The position numbers and the translations under genes are program-made. A DNA stretch of 30,487 nt, taken from the NCBI GenBank assembly GCA_050329415.1, contig JBHJOS010000151.1, positions 1-30,487 of the forward strand, given 5' to 3'. Source of the stretch: JANNOG01 sp050329415. Its GTDB lineage: Bacteria > Actinomycetota > Actinomycetes > Actinomycetales > JBBAYJ01. The notes under the pieces are model-generated. The model saw only the letters and a list, made by a program, of their open reading frames with translations. It was not told where the DNA came from and searched no databases. Below are positions 17,549 through 26,036 of the stretch, piece after piece. Positions within the stretch are counted from its first letter, which is position 1; every line of letters begins with the position of its first letter.

Positions 17549-19212
17549 CCCTTCCCGTCCCCACGCCGGGCGAGCCGCCGGCGGGCGCCCGCCACCAGGA
17601 GGCCGATCCCGGCCAGGGCCACGGCGCCGCTGACGACGAGCTCGGGCCACTCCCCCAGCCGCGCGGCCGGGGTCAGGCCGGTGTGGAGCGGCACCTCGGC
17701 GACCACGACGTCCTGGGTGAACAGCTCGGTCCACCGGGTCGACGACCCGTCCGGGGAGAACACCCCGCTGACCCCCACCGTGGACGCGTGCACCACGGAG
17801 CGGCCGTGCTCGACCGCGCGGAGCCGGGACATGACGATCTGCTGGGTGCTCTCGTCGCTGAAGCCGAAGGTCGCGTTGTTCGTCGGCACGGCGAGCAGGT
17901 CGGCGCCGAGCCGGACCTGCTCGGCGATCAGCCCGTCGCGGGACACCTCGAAACAGATGACCGGACCGAGGGTGGTCCCCGCCACCTCCAGGACACCCGG
18001 GCCCGGGCCGGGCGCGAAGTCCCGCGGCACCTCGTCCACCAGCGGGGTGATGCGGCGGAAGAAGTCACGGAACGGGATGTACTCGGCGAAGGGCACGACG
18101 TCCTGCTTGGCGTACCGGCCGTCGGCGTCGCCGCGATAGCCACTGCCCGGCTCCCACACCAGCATCGCGTTGACATTGGACTCGCCCTCCCGCAGGACGG
18201 CGCCGACGAGGACCGGCACCCCGACCGCGTCGGTGGCCCCCGAGATGACCCCCGCGGCATCGGCGTTGCGCAGCGGGTCGATGTCGGAGGAGTTCTCCGG
18301 CCAGACGACGAGGTCCACCGGTGGCGTCCGCCCCGCGGCGACGTCCTCGGCGAGCTGCTCCGTGGCGCGCGCGTGGTTGTCGGTGACCGCACGCCGCTCG
18401 GCGTTGAAGTCCAGGCCCGGGGTGGGGACGTTGCCCTGCACGGCGGCGACCGTGACCGTGCCTGCGGTGGTGGCGCGCACGGCGTCGTTGGCGAGGAACC
18501 CGGCGCCGGCGGCCAGGATCGTCACCGCGACGGTGGCCGTCGCCGCGGTCACCGCCCCCCGCGCCCCCGGTCCCCCGGTGCCTGCCCGGCGGAGCAGGCC
18601 CACCGTCACGAGGGCCAGCGCGGCCGAGACCGCGACCACGGCCCCCGACACCGCGGGGACCCCCGCCAGCGCAGACAGCCAGACGAGCGGGGAGTCGGAC
18701 TGGGAGAAGCCCACCCGGGCCCACGAGAGCCCGTCGAACGGGGCGCGGCCGCGCAGTGCCTCGACAGCGACCCACACCGCCGGGGCGGTCACCGGCAGCG
18801 TCCACGCCAGCCGGGGCCGCGACGCCAGCCGCCAGCAGGCCGGCCAGAGCAGCCCCACCAGTCCGAGGATCAGCGCCTGCGACGTGGCCAATGCGAGCCA
18901 CGGCATGGCACCGACGTAGGTCCCGCTCCACTGCAGGTGGGGGACCATGAACCCGAGCCCGAACAGCACCGCGAGTCCGTATCCGGCGGCCGGTCCCCGG
19001 CCGCGCACGGCGAGCAGCAGGAGCCCGGGGGCCACGAGGGCCGCCGGCCAGAACCCGATCCCCGGGAAGGCGACGTCGAGCAGGACGCCGCCGCCGACCG
19101 CGAGCGGCCCGGCGAGGGCGAGGGGGAGCGCGCGGGCGGGCCCGGCGCCGCGGGGGACGCCCCCGGGCGTCGCCGGTGCGGCGTCGACCGGCGGCGGCGC
19201 GGTGGTCGTCAC
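17545..19212 (-). CDS. lnt: Apolipoprotein N-acyltransferase
   Basis: A 555-residue membrane enzyme that adds the third acyl chain to the N-terminal cysteine of lipoproteins. Several hydrophobic segments fill residues about 25-245. The periplasmic nitrilase domain follows, with catalytic triad E306 (VVWPENSSD), K369 (RYAKQDVVPF) and C420 (PVICFEVSRDG), and a last TM segment near the C-terminus (VVSGAVALAGIGLLVAGA). The GTG start at 19212 lies 4 bp after the amidohydrolase stop; a TAGGCT box 6 bp upstream could also start a leaderless message. Its stop overlaps the ppm1 start. The FKBP lipoprotein in this window would be a possible substrate. Confidence 0.95.
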   Translation of the reverse strand: MTTTAPPPVDAAPATPGGVPRGAGPARALPLALAGPLAVGGGVLLDVAFPGIGFWPAALVAPGLLLLAVRGRGPAAGYGLAVLFGLGFMVPHLQWSGTYVGAMPWLALATSQALILGLVGLLWPACWRLASRPRLAWTLPVTAPAVWVAVEALRGRAPFDGLSWARVGFSQSDSPLVWLSALAGVPAVSGAVVAVSAALALVTVGLLRRAGTGGPGARGAVTAATATVAVTILAAGAGFLANDAVRATTAGTVTVAAVQGNVPTPGLDFNAERRAVTDNHARATEQLAEDVAAGRTPPVDLVVWPENSSDIDPLRNADAAGVISGATDAVGVPVLVGAVLREGESNVNAMLVWEPGSGYRGDADGRYAKQDVVPFAEYIPFRDFFRRITPLVDEVPRDFAPGPGPGVLEVAGTTLGPVICFEVSRDGLIAEQVRLGADLLAVPTNNATFGFSDESTQQIVMSRLRAVEHGRSVVHASTVGVSGVFSPDGSSTRWTELFTQDVVVAEVPLHTGLTPAARLGEWPELVVSGAVALAGIGLLVAGARRRLARRGDGKG

Positions 19213-19216
19213 CGGC

Positions 19217-20899
19217 TCAGCCTAGGTCGCCCGAGTCGTGAACCGGTTGCCCGGTCACCACGGTGCGCAGGCAGCGCGGCGCCGGCCGGTCCGGCCCCAG
19301 GGCCGGCAGCGGCGGCGTGGCCGACCGCGGGTCGGTGCTCCAGGCCTGCACCCGCCCGTCCGGCACGTGCACGACGAGCTCGCCGACCTCCCACACGGCG
19401 AAGGTGGCGGGGGCGCCAGGGGTGAGCACGCCGGCAGTCGCGCCGGGACCGTCGGCTGCCCGGTGCGCGCCCCGGGTGTGGGCGGCGAACGCGGCCCGGG
19501 CCGACAGTCGCGCCGCCGGGTCCTCGTGGGCGGTGGCGGCGGCCACTGCACCCCAGGGGTCGAACGGCGTGACCGGGGAGTCGGAGCCCAGCGCGAGCGG
19601 CACTCCCGCGGTCGCGAGGGCGGCGAACCGGTTGAGCCGGGCAGCGCGTTCGCCTCCGAGCCGGGTGGCGTACATCCCGGTGGGTCCGCCCCAGGTGGCT
19701 GAGAAGGCGGGCTGGACGCTGGCCGTCGCGGCGTGCGACACCAGGCGCCGGACCTGCTCGTCATCCGCGGCCTCGACGTGCTCCAGGCGCACCCGGGCCT
19801 GGCGGACGGTGGCCTCGCCGGCGTCGCGCGCCGCCAGATCGAGGCCGTCGAGGATCGCGTCGAGCCCGGCGTCGCCGATGACGTGGAACCCGGCCTGGAC
19901 GCCTGCCCGGCCGCAGGCCGCCACGTGGCCGGCGACCTCGGCGGGTGTGAGGTACAGCCGGCCCCGGGTGTCGGCGTCGGCGTACGGCTCCCGGAACGCG
20001 GCGGTGCGGGACCCGATCGACCCGTCCACGCACAGGTCGCCCGCCAGCCCCGCCAGCCCCACCAGCCCCGCCACGTCGGCGGGGTCGGCGGGGTCGGCGG
20101 GGTCCAGGCCGGAGGCGGCGAGCGCGTCGGCGACCCCGGACCGCTCCCCCGGCCCCTCCCCCGCGAGCTGCCCCCAGTAGGCGCGCAGGCCGAGGCCCAC
20201 CGCGCGCGCCGTCTCGACGAGGACGGGCAGGTCGACCGGACCCGCCAGGTCCGGGCCGCCCATCTCGTGCACGGTCCCGATGCCGGCGGCGGCTGCTGCT
20301 CGCAGAGCAGCCTCGTGCGCGTCCCTCCGGGCGGAGGGGCCGAGGTCCCGGGCTGCGGCCCGGGCGGCGTGGTGGGCGTCGCGTTCGACCCGACCGGCTG
20401 GGTCCCAGCCCGCCAGGTCCACGAGGCGGGCGACGGTGGCGAGAGCGGGTGAGACGACAGCCGAGTGGACGTCGACCCGGGACAGGTACACGACCGCGCC
20501 CGGAGCGGCCCGGTCCAGCTCCGCCATGGTCGGCGGGCGGCCCTCGGCCAGGCGGGTCTCGTCCCAGCCGTGACCGAGGACGGGCGCCCCCGGACGGGCT
20601 CGCGCGGCGGTGGCGACCCGGTCGAGCACGTCGGCGACGGTGCGGGCCGTCGTCACGTCGACCCCGAGCTGGTGAAGGCCGGTGTCGAGGCAGTGGACGT
20701 GGCCGTCGACGAAGGCGGGGGTGACGAGCGCCCCCGCGAGGTCCACCTCGGTGACGCCGGCCCCGGCCAGGTCCGCGGCCGCCTCCTGCGACCCGACCCA
20801 CGCGACGACGGCGCCGCCCGGTCTGCCGTCGACAAGCATCGCCGTGGCCCCCGGCGCCGCGCGAGTGTGGATCCGGCCGTTGCGGTACAGCGTTCTCAC
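19217..20899 (-). CDS. Amidohydrolase family 3 protein (YtcJ-like)
   Basis: A 560-residue metal-dependent hydrolase. Metal-binding motifs: H67 and H69 in FVDGHVHCLDTG, then HEMGGPD, GFHVIGDAGLDA, VRLEHVEAA and LGSDSPVTPFDPW, as in YtcJ/exoenzyme-regulatory amidohydrolases. WDETRLAEGRPPTMAELDRA is also typical. The substrate is unknown. The stretch around 20041-20101 encodes Asp-Pro-Ala and Gly-Leu-Ala repeats that look like a small expansion in a loop. The GTG start at 20899 has no ribosome binding site; a -10-like TAAAAT lies about 95 bp upstream. First gene of the amidohydrolase-lnt-ppm1 operon. Confidence 0.9.
   Translation of the reverse strand: MRTLYRNGRIHTRAAPGATAMLVDGRPGGAVVAWVGSQEAAADLAGAGVTEVDLAGALVTPAFVDGHVHCLDTGLHQLGVDVTTARTVADVLDRVATAARARPGAPVLGHGWDETRLAEGRPPTMAELDRAAPGAVVYLSRVDVHSAVVSPALATVARLVDLAGWDPAGRVERDAHHAARAAARDLGPSARRDAHEAALRAAAAAGIGTVHEMGGPDLAGPVDLPVLVETARAVGLGLRAYWGQLAGEGPGERSGVADALAASGLDPADPADPADVAGLVGLAGLAGDLCVDGSIGSRTAAFREPYADADTRGRLYLTPAEVAGHVAACGRAGVQAGFHVIGDAGLDAILDGLDLAARDAGEATVRQARVRLEHVEAADDEQVRRLVSHAATASVQPAFSATWGGPTGMYATRLGGERAARLNRFAALATAGVPLALGSDSPVTPFDPWGAVAAATAHEDPAARLSARAAFAAHTRGAHRAADGPGATAGVLTPGAPATFAVWEVGELVVHVPDGRVQAWSTDPRSATPPLPALGPDRPAPRCLRTVVTGQPVHDSGDLG
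19219..19224 (-). promoter_or_regulatory. Possible internal -10 box for lnt
   Basis: On the minus strand TAGGCT lies 6 nt before the lnt GTG start and overlaps the amidohydrolase stop codon. It could give a leaderless lnt-ppm1 transcript in addition to read-through. No -35 is seen. Confidence 0.35.
20041..20101. repeat. In-frame 9-bp tandem repeats inside the amidohydrolase gene
   Basis: GTCGGCGGG is repeated exactly three times (20075-20101), and a second 9-bp motif close to CCGCCAGCC is repeated about three times just before it (20041-20067). On the minus strand they encode short DPA and GLA-like repeats. Being multiples of three, they keep the frame. Confidence 0.7.
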
Positions 20900-21106
20900 A
20901 CCGGCATGGTGACTCGTCGTCCGTCGAACCCGGACCTCAGTCGCCCGGGCCCAGGACCAGACATCGGGTCAGAACGCTGTGCAAGAACTACAAATTTTAG
21001 GTTCCGCATAGCGTTCGCAACAGCGACCGCCGACCCGCTGTCCGGCGGGCACTGTCCTGCGACGTGATGGTCGACCGTTCGAGGACCATCGCGCCCGTCC
21101 GGGCGC
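20887..21106. promoter_or_regulatory. Dyad-rich divergent control region
   Basis: Between the amidohydrolase (minus) and exonuclease (plus) genes. ACAGCGTTCT (20887-20896) is the exact inverse of AGAACGCTGT (20971-20980), and AGCGTTC recurs at 21010-21016. A dyad GAAC-TAC-AAATTT-TAG-GTTC spans 20985-21004. Further hairpins are CCCGC/GCGGG (21034-21049), GATGGTC/GACCATC (21066-21090) and GCGCCC/GGGCGC (21091-21106). The short AT-rich core stands out from the GC-rich surroundings. Regulatory role is inferred. Confidence 0.5.
20994..20999 (-). promoter_or_regulatory. Possible -10 box of the amidohydrolase-lnt-ppm1 operon
   Basis: TAAAAT on the minus strand, in the only AT-rich patch of this intergenic region, would start transcription near 20987 and give a leader of about 88 nt. 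A -35 is not convincing (GTTGCG near 21016-21021). The box sits inside the GAAC...GTTC dyad. Confidence 0.4.
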
Positions 21107-21107
21107 G

Positions 21108-21113
21108 TACGGT
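21108..21113 (+). promoter_or_regulatory. -10 box of the 5'-3' exonuclease gene
   Basis: TACGGT lies 8 bp before the GTG start at 21122, consistent with a leaderless or nearly leaderless message. There is no ribosome binding site. Two inverted repeats end just upstream. Confidence 0.45.
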
Positions 21114-21121
21114 CCACGGTC

Positions 21122-22069
21122 GTGGCGACTCTGCTGGCCGTGGACACCCCGACGCTCGTCTTCCGGGCGTTCTTCGGGGTCCCGTCGACCATCCGCTCCC
21201 CCGACGGCAGGCCGGTGAACGCCGTCCGCGGCACGCTCGACATGGTCGCCACCCTGCTCGCCCGGTTCCGCCCCGACGCCCTCGCGCTGTGCTGGGACGC
21301 CGACTGGCGACCCACGTTCCGGGTCGCCGCGCTGTCCTCCTACAAGGCGCACCGGGTCGGGCCGTCGGGCGGGGAGGAGGTGGCCCCGGAGCTGGCCGCC
21401 CAGTTCCCGGTCCTGGCCGAGGGGTTGCGGCGGCTGGGGCTCACGCAGGTCGAGTCGCCCGGACACGAGGCCGACGACGTGCTGGCGACGCTGGCCACGC
21501 AGTGGTCGGGCCGGGGACCGGTCGTCGTCGTGTCCGGCGACCGCGACCTGTTCCAGCTGGTCGACGACGACGCGGAGGTCACCGTGGCCTACACGGGGCG
21601 CGGCGTGGCGAAGCTCGAGGTGGTCGACGGCGAGGCGCTGCAGCGGCGCTTCGGGGTGGCCTCCGGGGCCGCCTACCGGGACTTCGCGGTGCTGGTCGGC
21701 GACGCCAGCGACGGCCTGCCGGGCGTGCCGGGGGTGGGCAAGGGCACGGCGGCGGACCTGCTGCGCCGGTTCGGCAGCCTCGACGGTCTGCTGGCGGCCG
21801 TGGACGAGGAGGGGTCGGGCCTCTCGCCGGCCTGGCGGCGCAAGCTGACCGAGGCACGGCAGTACGTCGCCGCCGCGGTCACCGTGGTGACGGGCGTGCG
21901 GGACGCTCCGCTGGCGGTCGACTCCCCGCGGGAAGGTGACGGGTCCGGAACTCTCGACCTCACGGGCGAGGTGCCCGACCCCGACGGGCTCTCGGCGTGG
22001 GCCGATCGGTGGGGCGTCCGGAGCTCGGTCAACCGGGTACTGGCCGCCACCCGGGCCACGCCGTCCTGA
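21122..22069 (+). CDS. 5'-3' exonuclease (FEN family, Pol I N-terminal-like)
   Basis: A 315-residue stand-alone homologue of the 5' nuclease domain of DNA polymerase I. Metal-binding acids are visible: D8 in LAVDTP, D59 in LCWDADWR, E116/D118/D119 in GHEADDVLA, and D140/D142 in VVSGDRDLFQLV, with D194/D197 in LVGDASDGLPG. SSYKAHR (72-78) is the arch-region basic motif, and GLPGVPGVGKGTAADLL (198-214) is the helix-3-turn-helix. It would remove 5' flaps or RNA primers. The mycobacterial equivalent, Rv2090, also lies beside helY. GTG 21122 is the start. Convergent with helY. Confidence 0.93.
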   Translation: MATLLAVDTPTLVFRAFFGVPSTIRSPDGRPVNAVRGTLDMVATLLARFRPDALALCWDADWRPTFRVAALSSYKAHRVGPSGGEEVAPELAAQFPVLAEGLRRLGLTQVESPGHEADDVLATLATQWSGRGPVVVVSGDRDLFQLVDDDAEVTVAYTGRGVAKLEVVDGEALQRRFGVASGAAYRDFAVLVGDASDGLPGVPGVGKGTAADLLRRFGSLDGLLAAVDEEGSGLSPAWRRKLTEARQYVAAAVTVVTGVRDAPLAVDSPREGDGSGTLDLTGEVPDPDGLSAWADRWGVRSSVNRVLAATRATPS

Positions 22070-22089
22070 GGCGTGCGGTGGGGGTCCAG

Positions 22090-22123
22090 CCGAGTCCTCG
22101 CCGTGCTGCGTCGGCGACCTCGG
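22090..22123. terminator. Possible bidirectional terminator between exonuclease and helY
   Basis: A two-part stem: CCGAG (22090-22094) with CTCGG (22119-22123), and CGCCG (22099-22103) with CGGCG (22112-22116), loop of 8 nt. It sits in the 75-bp gap between convergent genes. A direct repeat TCGGCGACCT (22111 and 22129) overlaps. No T-run on either strand. Confidence 0.4.
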
Positions 22124-22144
22124 CTGCCTCGGCGACCTGAGGGC

Positions 22145-24955
22145 TCAGCTCACCGTCGACACGACCACGCCGCGGCGCACCGCCCGGACGGCTGTCGCCG
22201 CGGCGGCACCGACCGGGTCGGCCGGGCCCAGCACTCCCGCGATCTGGTCGAGCAGGTCGACGCTCTGGCGGCACCACCGGACGAAGTCACCCGGGGTCAT
22301 CTCGGCCCCGTCGAGGACGTCGCCCAGCGATGCGCCCCGGGCCCACTCCAGCACGGGTCGGGCGAACCCGGGGTCGGGCTCCGGAGTGGGGGTCGTCCGG
22401 TGCTCCTCCTCCAGCTCGCGCACCCGCGACCACACCCGCATGGTGCCGTCGAGGGCCGAGGCGACCCGGCCCCCGGGTGGGCGGGCCGCCCCCGCGGCGC
22501 CCTCCCGGCGCGACTCGTAGACCAGGGCAGAGACCGCGGCCGCCAGTCCGGGCGCGTCCAGGCCGTCCCACACCCCCGCGCGCAGGCACTCGGCCACCAG
22601 CAGGTCGGACTGGCTGTAGATCCGGCTGAGGCGGTCCCCGTGCTCCGTCACGCTGTCACCGTCGAGGTACCGGAGCTCGGTCAGCACCTCGCAGACCCGG
22701 TCGAACGCCCGCGCGATCGAGGCGGTCCGCCCCTCGACGCGCCGCTGTGTGGCGTCGTGGTCGGCCCGGGTCCGGTCCCGGCGGTCGGCCCAGCGCAGGT
22801 GCTGGGCGAGGTCGGCGCACCCGTGACAGGGGTGGTGGCGCAGACTGCGGCGCAGGGTCGCCAGCGCTCGCTCGTCGGACGGCGCCTCGCCCCCGGGAAG
22901 GCCGTTGCCGACGTCCGCGGCGTGTCCGTCGTCGCCACCGTGGGGGCGGATCTCGTCCTCCCCCCCTGCGGGACGGGGCCGCGGCGCCGCCCCGGCGGCC
23001 AGCGCGTTGCGCATGCTGGAGACCAGGTCGCGGCGGGCCCGGGGGTCCCCGGGGCTGAACCCCCGGGGGATCCGGACGGTGACGGTGGCCTCGACGGGGC
23101 CGGCGAGGTCGGCGGCGGCGAGTCGACGGACCTGGCGGTCGGCGGTGAGGACGGTGGGGGCGGCGTCCACCCGGTCGCTGCCCGGGTCGAGCACGACGGC
23201 CCACCCGGAGCGGCGCCCCGACGGCACGTGGATGACGTCGCCGCGGCGCAGCGCGGGTCCCGGCGGGGGCCGTCGCCCGCGGTGCGCCTGCCGGCGCGAG
23301 AGCCGCTCCTCGGCCCTGGTGACGTCCCGGCGCAGGGCGACGTACTCCTCGATGTCGCCGAGGTGGCAGGTCATCGACTCGGTGTAGCCGGCGACCGCCT
23401 CGGCCTGTCGCCGGGCGGTCCGTGCCAGTCCGACGACCGCCCGGTCCGCCTGGAACTGCGCGAACGACGTCTCGAGGATCTGCCGCGCGGCGTCCCGGCC
23501 CACGGTGCCGACCAGGTTGACCGCCATCGAGTACGTGGGCCGGAAGCTCGACCGCAGCGGGTACGTCCGGGTCGAGGCCAGCCCGGCGACGTGCTCGGGA
23601 TCCAGGTCGTCGGACCACACGACCACCGCGTGCCCCTCGATGTCGATGCCGCGCCGCCCGGCCCGCCCGGTGAGCTGGGTGTACTCGCCGGGTGTGAGGT
23701 CGGCGTGGCTCTCCCCGTTCCACTTGACCAGCCGTTCGAGGACCACGGAGCGGGCGGGCATGTTGACGCCCAGGGCGAGGGTCTCGGTCGCGAAGACCAC
23801 CTTGACGAGTCCCTGCTGGAAGAGCGTCTCCACCGTCTCCTTGAAGGCCGGCAACAGCCCGGCGTGATGGGCGGCGAGCCCCCGCTCCAGCGCGTGGGAC
23901 CACTCGGTGACACCGAGGACGGCCAGATCGGACGGCGGGATGCCGGCCGTGCGCTCGGTCACGACCCGGCGGATCGCCTCGCGCTCGCTGGGGGTGGTGA
24001 GTCGCAGGCCGGCGGCAAGGCACTGAGCCACCGCCGCATCGCACCCGGCGCGGCTGAACACGAAGACGATGCCGGGCAGCAGGGCGTGGCGGTCGAGGGT
24101 CTCGATGACGGACACCCGGCCCGGTCCAGCCGTGCGCCGGGGCCGGGGGCGCTCCCGCCCACCGCCCCGGGCGGCTCGCCGGACGACCCGGGACCGGTCG
24201 GTGGCCAGCGCCATCAGCTCGGGGTTGATCATGGTTCGGCTCTCGCCCGGGAGGCCGAGCACCGGATCGCCCTCCGGGTCGACGAACAGGTCGTGCAGGC
24301 GCCGGTCGACGAGGACGTGCTGCCACAGGGGAACCGGCCGGTGCTCCGAGACGACGACCCTGGTGTCCCCGCGCACCGTCGCCAGCCAGTCGCCGAACTC
24401 CTCGGCGTTGCTCACGGTCGCCGACAGCGACACCAGGGTGACGTCGTCCGGGAGGTGGATGATGACCTCCTCCCACACCGCGCCCCGGAACCGGTCGGCG
24501 AGGTAGTGGACCTCGTCCATGACCACCCAGCCCAGCCCGCGCAGTGTCGGCGACCCCGCATAGATCATGTTCCGCAGGACCTCGGTCGTCATGACGACGA
24601 CCGGCGCCTCGCCGTTGACGGACACGTCCCCGGTCAGCAGGCCGACGCTGTCCGCCCCGTGGGCGGTGACGAGCTCGCTGTACTTCTGGTTGCTCAGGGC
24701 CTTGATCGGCGTGGTGTAGAACGCCTTGCGGCCTTCCTGGAGCGCATGGAAGATGGCGTACTCACCGACAACGGTCTTGCCCGCGCCGGTGGGTGCGGCC
24801 ACGAGAACGCCGTGGCCGGCGGCCACGGCACGGCACGCCTCGACCTGGAAGTCGTCGAGGTCGAACGGCAGCCCCGCGACGAAGCGTCCGAGGGGGGAGC
24901 GCTGTTCGGACTGCCGCGCCCGGGAAGCGGCGTACCGCTCCGCCGGAGTGGACAT
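22145..24955 (-). CDS. helY: HelY-type superfamily 2 RNA helicase (Ski2/Mtr4-like)
   Basis: A 936-residue DEVH-box helicase. The N-terminal region has FDLDDFQVEACRAV (Q-like motif). Walker A is APTGAGKT (54-61), motif II DEVH (147-150), motif III SAT (178-180), then HHAGLLPAFKETVETLFQ, VVFATETLALGVNMPARSVV and motif VI QLTGRAGRRG (427-436). The C-terminal part holds an SH3-like/DSHCT region, with HPCHGCADLAQHLRWADR typical of actinobacterial HelY. It probably unwinds RNA for degradation. The ATG start at 24955 has a TAGCCT box 7 bp upstream, overlapping the stop codon of the preceding gene, so it may have its own leaderless promoter. Position beside tatC and a kinase gene fits the mycobacterial order. 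Confidence 0.94.
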   Translation of the reverse strand: MSTPAERYAASRARQSEQRSPLGRFVAGLPFDLDDFQVEACRAVAAGHGVLVAAPTGAGKTVVGEYAIFHALQEGRKAFYTTPIKALSNQKYSELVTAHGADSVGLLTGDVSVNGEAPVVVMTTEVLRNMIYAGSPTLRGLGWVVMDEVHYLADRFRGAVWEEVIIHLPDDVTLVSLSATVSNAEEFGDWLATVRGDTRVVVSEHRPVPLWQHVLVDRRLHDLFVDPEGDPVLGLPGESRTMINPELMALATDRSRVVRRAARGGGRERPRPRRTAGPGRVSVIETLDRHALLPGIVFVFSRAGCDAAVAQCLAAGLRLTTPSEREAIRRVVTERTAGIPPSDLAVLGVTEWSHALERGLAAHHAGLLPAFKETVETLFQQGLVKVVFATETLALGVNMPARSVVLERLVKWNGESHADLTPGEYTQLTGRAGRRGIDIEGHAVVVWSDDLDPEHVAGLASTRTYPLRSSFRPTYSMAVNLVGTVGRDAARQILETSFAQFQADRAVVGLARTARRQAEAVAGYTESMTCHLGDIEEYVALRRDVTRAEERLSRRQAHRGRRPPPGPALRRGDVIHVPSGRRSGWAVVLDPGSDRVDAAPTVLTADRQVRRLAAADLAGPVEATVTVRIPRGFSPGDPRARRDLVSSMRNALAAGAAPRPRPAGGEDEIRPHGGDDGHAADVGNGLPGGEAPSDERALATLRRSLRHHPCHGCADLAQHLRWADRRDRTRADHDATQRRVEGRTASIARAFDRVCEVLTELRYLDGDSVTEHGDRLSRIYSQSDLLVAECLRAGVWDGLDAPGLAAAVSALVYESRREGAAGAARPPGGRVASALDGTMRVWSRVRELEEEHRTTPTPEPDPGFARPVLEWARGASLGDVLDGAEMTPGDFVRWCRQSVDLLDQIAGVLGPADPVGAAAATAVRAVRRGVVVSTVS

Positions 24956-24962
24956 GACCCCC

Positions 24963-24968
24963 AGGCTA
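24963..24968 (-). promoter_or_regulatory. -10 box for a leaderless helY transcript
   Basis: TAGCCT on the minus strand, 7 nt before ATG 24955. Its TAG is also the stop codon of the upstream lipid-kinase gene. The G-run between box and start (GGGGGTC) could alternatively act as a ribosome binding site. Confidence 0.45.
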
Positions 24969-26036
24969 CGGAGCCCGGACCCCCATCGCGGACAGCGGTT
25001 CCGCCGGGGCCGGCGGAACCGCGAGCAGCGAGACGGCGGCCGGGCGGACCTCGCAGGTCAGCGGCAGCGGAGCGAGCCGCTCGCCGTCGGCGTAGGCCAC
25101 CAGGGGCGCCCGGTCGTCGACGATCGACACCCGGATCCGCTTGGCGCGGCGGACCTCGACGTACGGCAGGTCGACGTGGGTGCCGCGGTACACCCGCGGG
25201 AACAGCCCGAGGAACCGGACCTTGGACAGCGGCCTGATCACGACGACCTCGAGCTCGCCGTCGGCCACCTCCGCCGACGGGGCGATCCGCATCCCGCCGC
25301 CGTAGGACGGGGCGTTGGCCACGCTGACCAGGAGGGCGTCCACCTCCCAGGTCGCCCCGTCCAGGTCGAGGGCGTAGCGCCGCGCCCGGTACGGCGGGAG
25401 CTCCCGGGCGACCGCCAGCGCGTACCGGGCCGACCCCTGCGCCCACGCCATGGCGTTGGCACGCTCGCTGACGACGGCGTCGAAGCCCGCGGACAGCACG
25501 CCTGCGTACCAGCGCTCGCCGTCCCACGGCGGCTCGGCGCTGCCCTGCGGGTCGGCTGAGACGTGGACGGCGTCCACGGCCCACCGGACGCCCTCCCGGA
25601 GGCATCGGTCGATGGCGGCGACGGCGGCCCGGGGATCGTGCGGCAGGCCGAGGCCGGCGGCGAAGTCGTTGCCCGTCCCGCACGGCACGACGCCGAGCGC
25701 GACCGGGACGGCTGCGGGGTCGGCGACGCCGTCCGCTCCGGTTCTGCCGTTCGTGCCGAGCAGGACGTTGATCGCGACGTGCAGCGAGCCGTCTCCGCCG
25801 ACGACGACCAGGGCCTCCGGTCGGTCGTGGGAGCGCAGGTCCAGCAGGGTGCGGGTCGCCCCGGTCGCGGAGGCGGGGTCGGGCCGGTCCACCACGGTCA
25901 CCCGGTGACCCGCGGCGCGCAGCCCGGCGACGACGTCACCGCCGGTGGTCTCCCCGCGGCCACGACCTGCGGTGGGACTCACGAGCACCACGACGTGGGA
26001 CCCGTCCCCCGGGTCCCCCTGAGTTGCGCCGCTCAC
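24966..26036 (-). CDS. Diacylglycerol/lipid kinase family protein (YegS/DgkB-like)
   Basis: A 356-residue lipid kinase. VVVLVSPTAGRGRG at the N-terminus, the nucleotide-binding GGDGS (80-84) in LVVVGGDGSLHVAINVLLG, and PCGTGNDFA (118-126) are the family signatures. The C-terminal beta-domain shows VSVANAPSYGGGMRIAPSAE and VADGELEVVVI, then VYRGTHVDLPYVEVRRAKRI. It would phosphorylate diacylglycerol or a related lipid with ATP at the membrane surface. The GTG start at 26036 overlaps the tatC stop in a GTGA, so it is coupled to tatC. Exact lipid substrate unknown. Confidence 0.92.
   Translation of the reverse strand: MSGATQGDPGDGSHVVVLVSPTAGRGRGETTGGDVVAGLRAAGHRVTVVDRPDPASATGATRTLLDLRSHDRPEALVVVGGDGSLHVAINVLLGTNGRTGADGVADPAAVPVALGVVPCGTGNDFAAGLGLPHDPRAAVAAIDRCLREGVRWAVDAVHVSADPQGSAEPPWDGERWYAGVLSAGFDAVVSERANAMAWAQGSARYALAVARELPPYRARRYALDLDGATWEVDALLVSVANAPSYGGGMRIAPSAEVADGELEVVVIRPLSKVRFLGLFPRVYRGTHVDLPYVEVRRAKRIRVSIVDDRAPLVAYADGERLAPLPLTCEVRPAAVSLLAVPPAPAEPLSAMGVRAP

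Noticed and set aside
20985..21004. LexA (SOS) box
   Set aside because: The dyad is GAAC-N12-GTTC; actinobacterial LexA sites have GAAC-N4-GTTC.
22073..25237. 1054-codon plus-strand frame opposite helY
   Set aside because: The minus strand has all helicase motifs in order; the plus translation is low-complexity.
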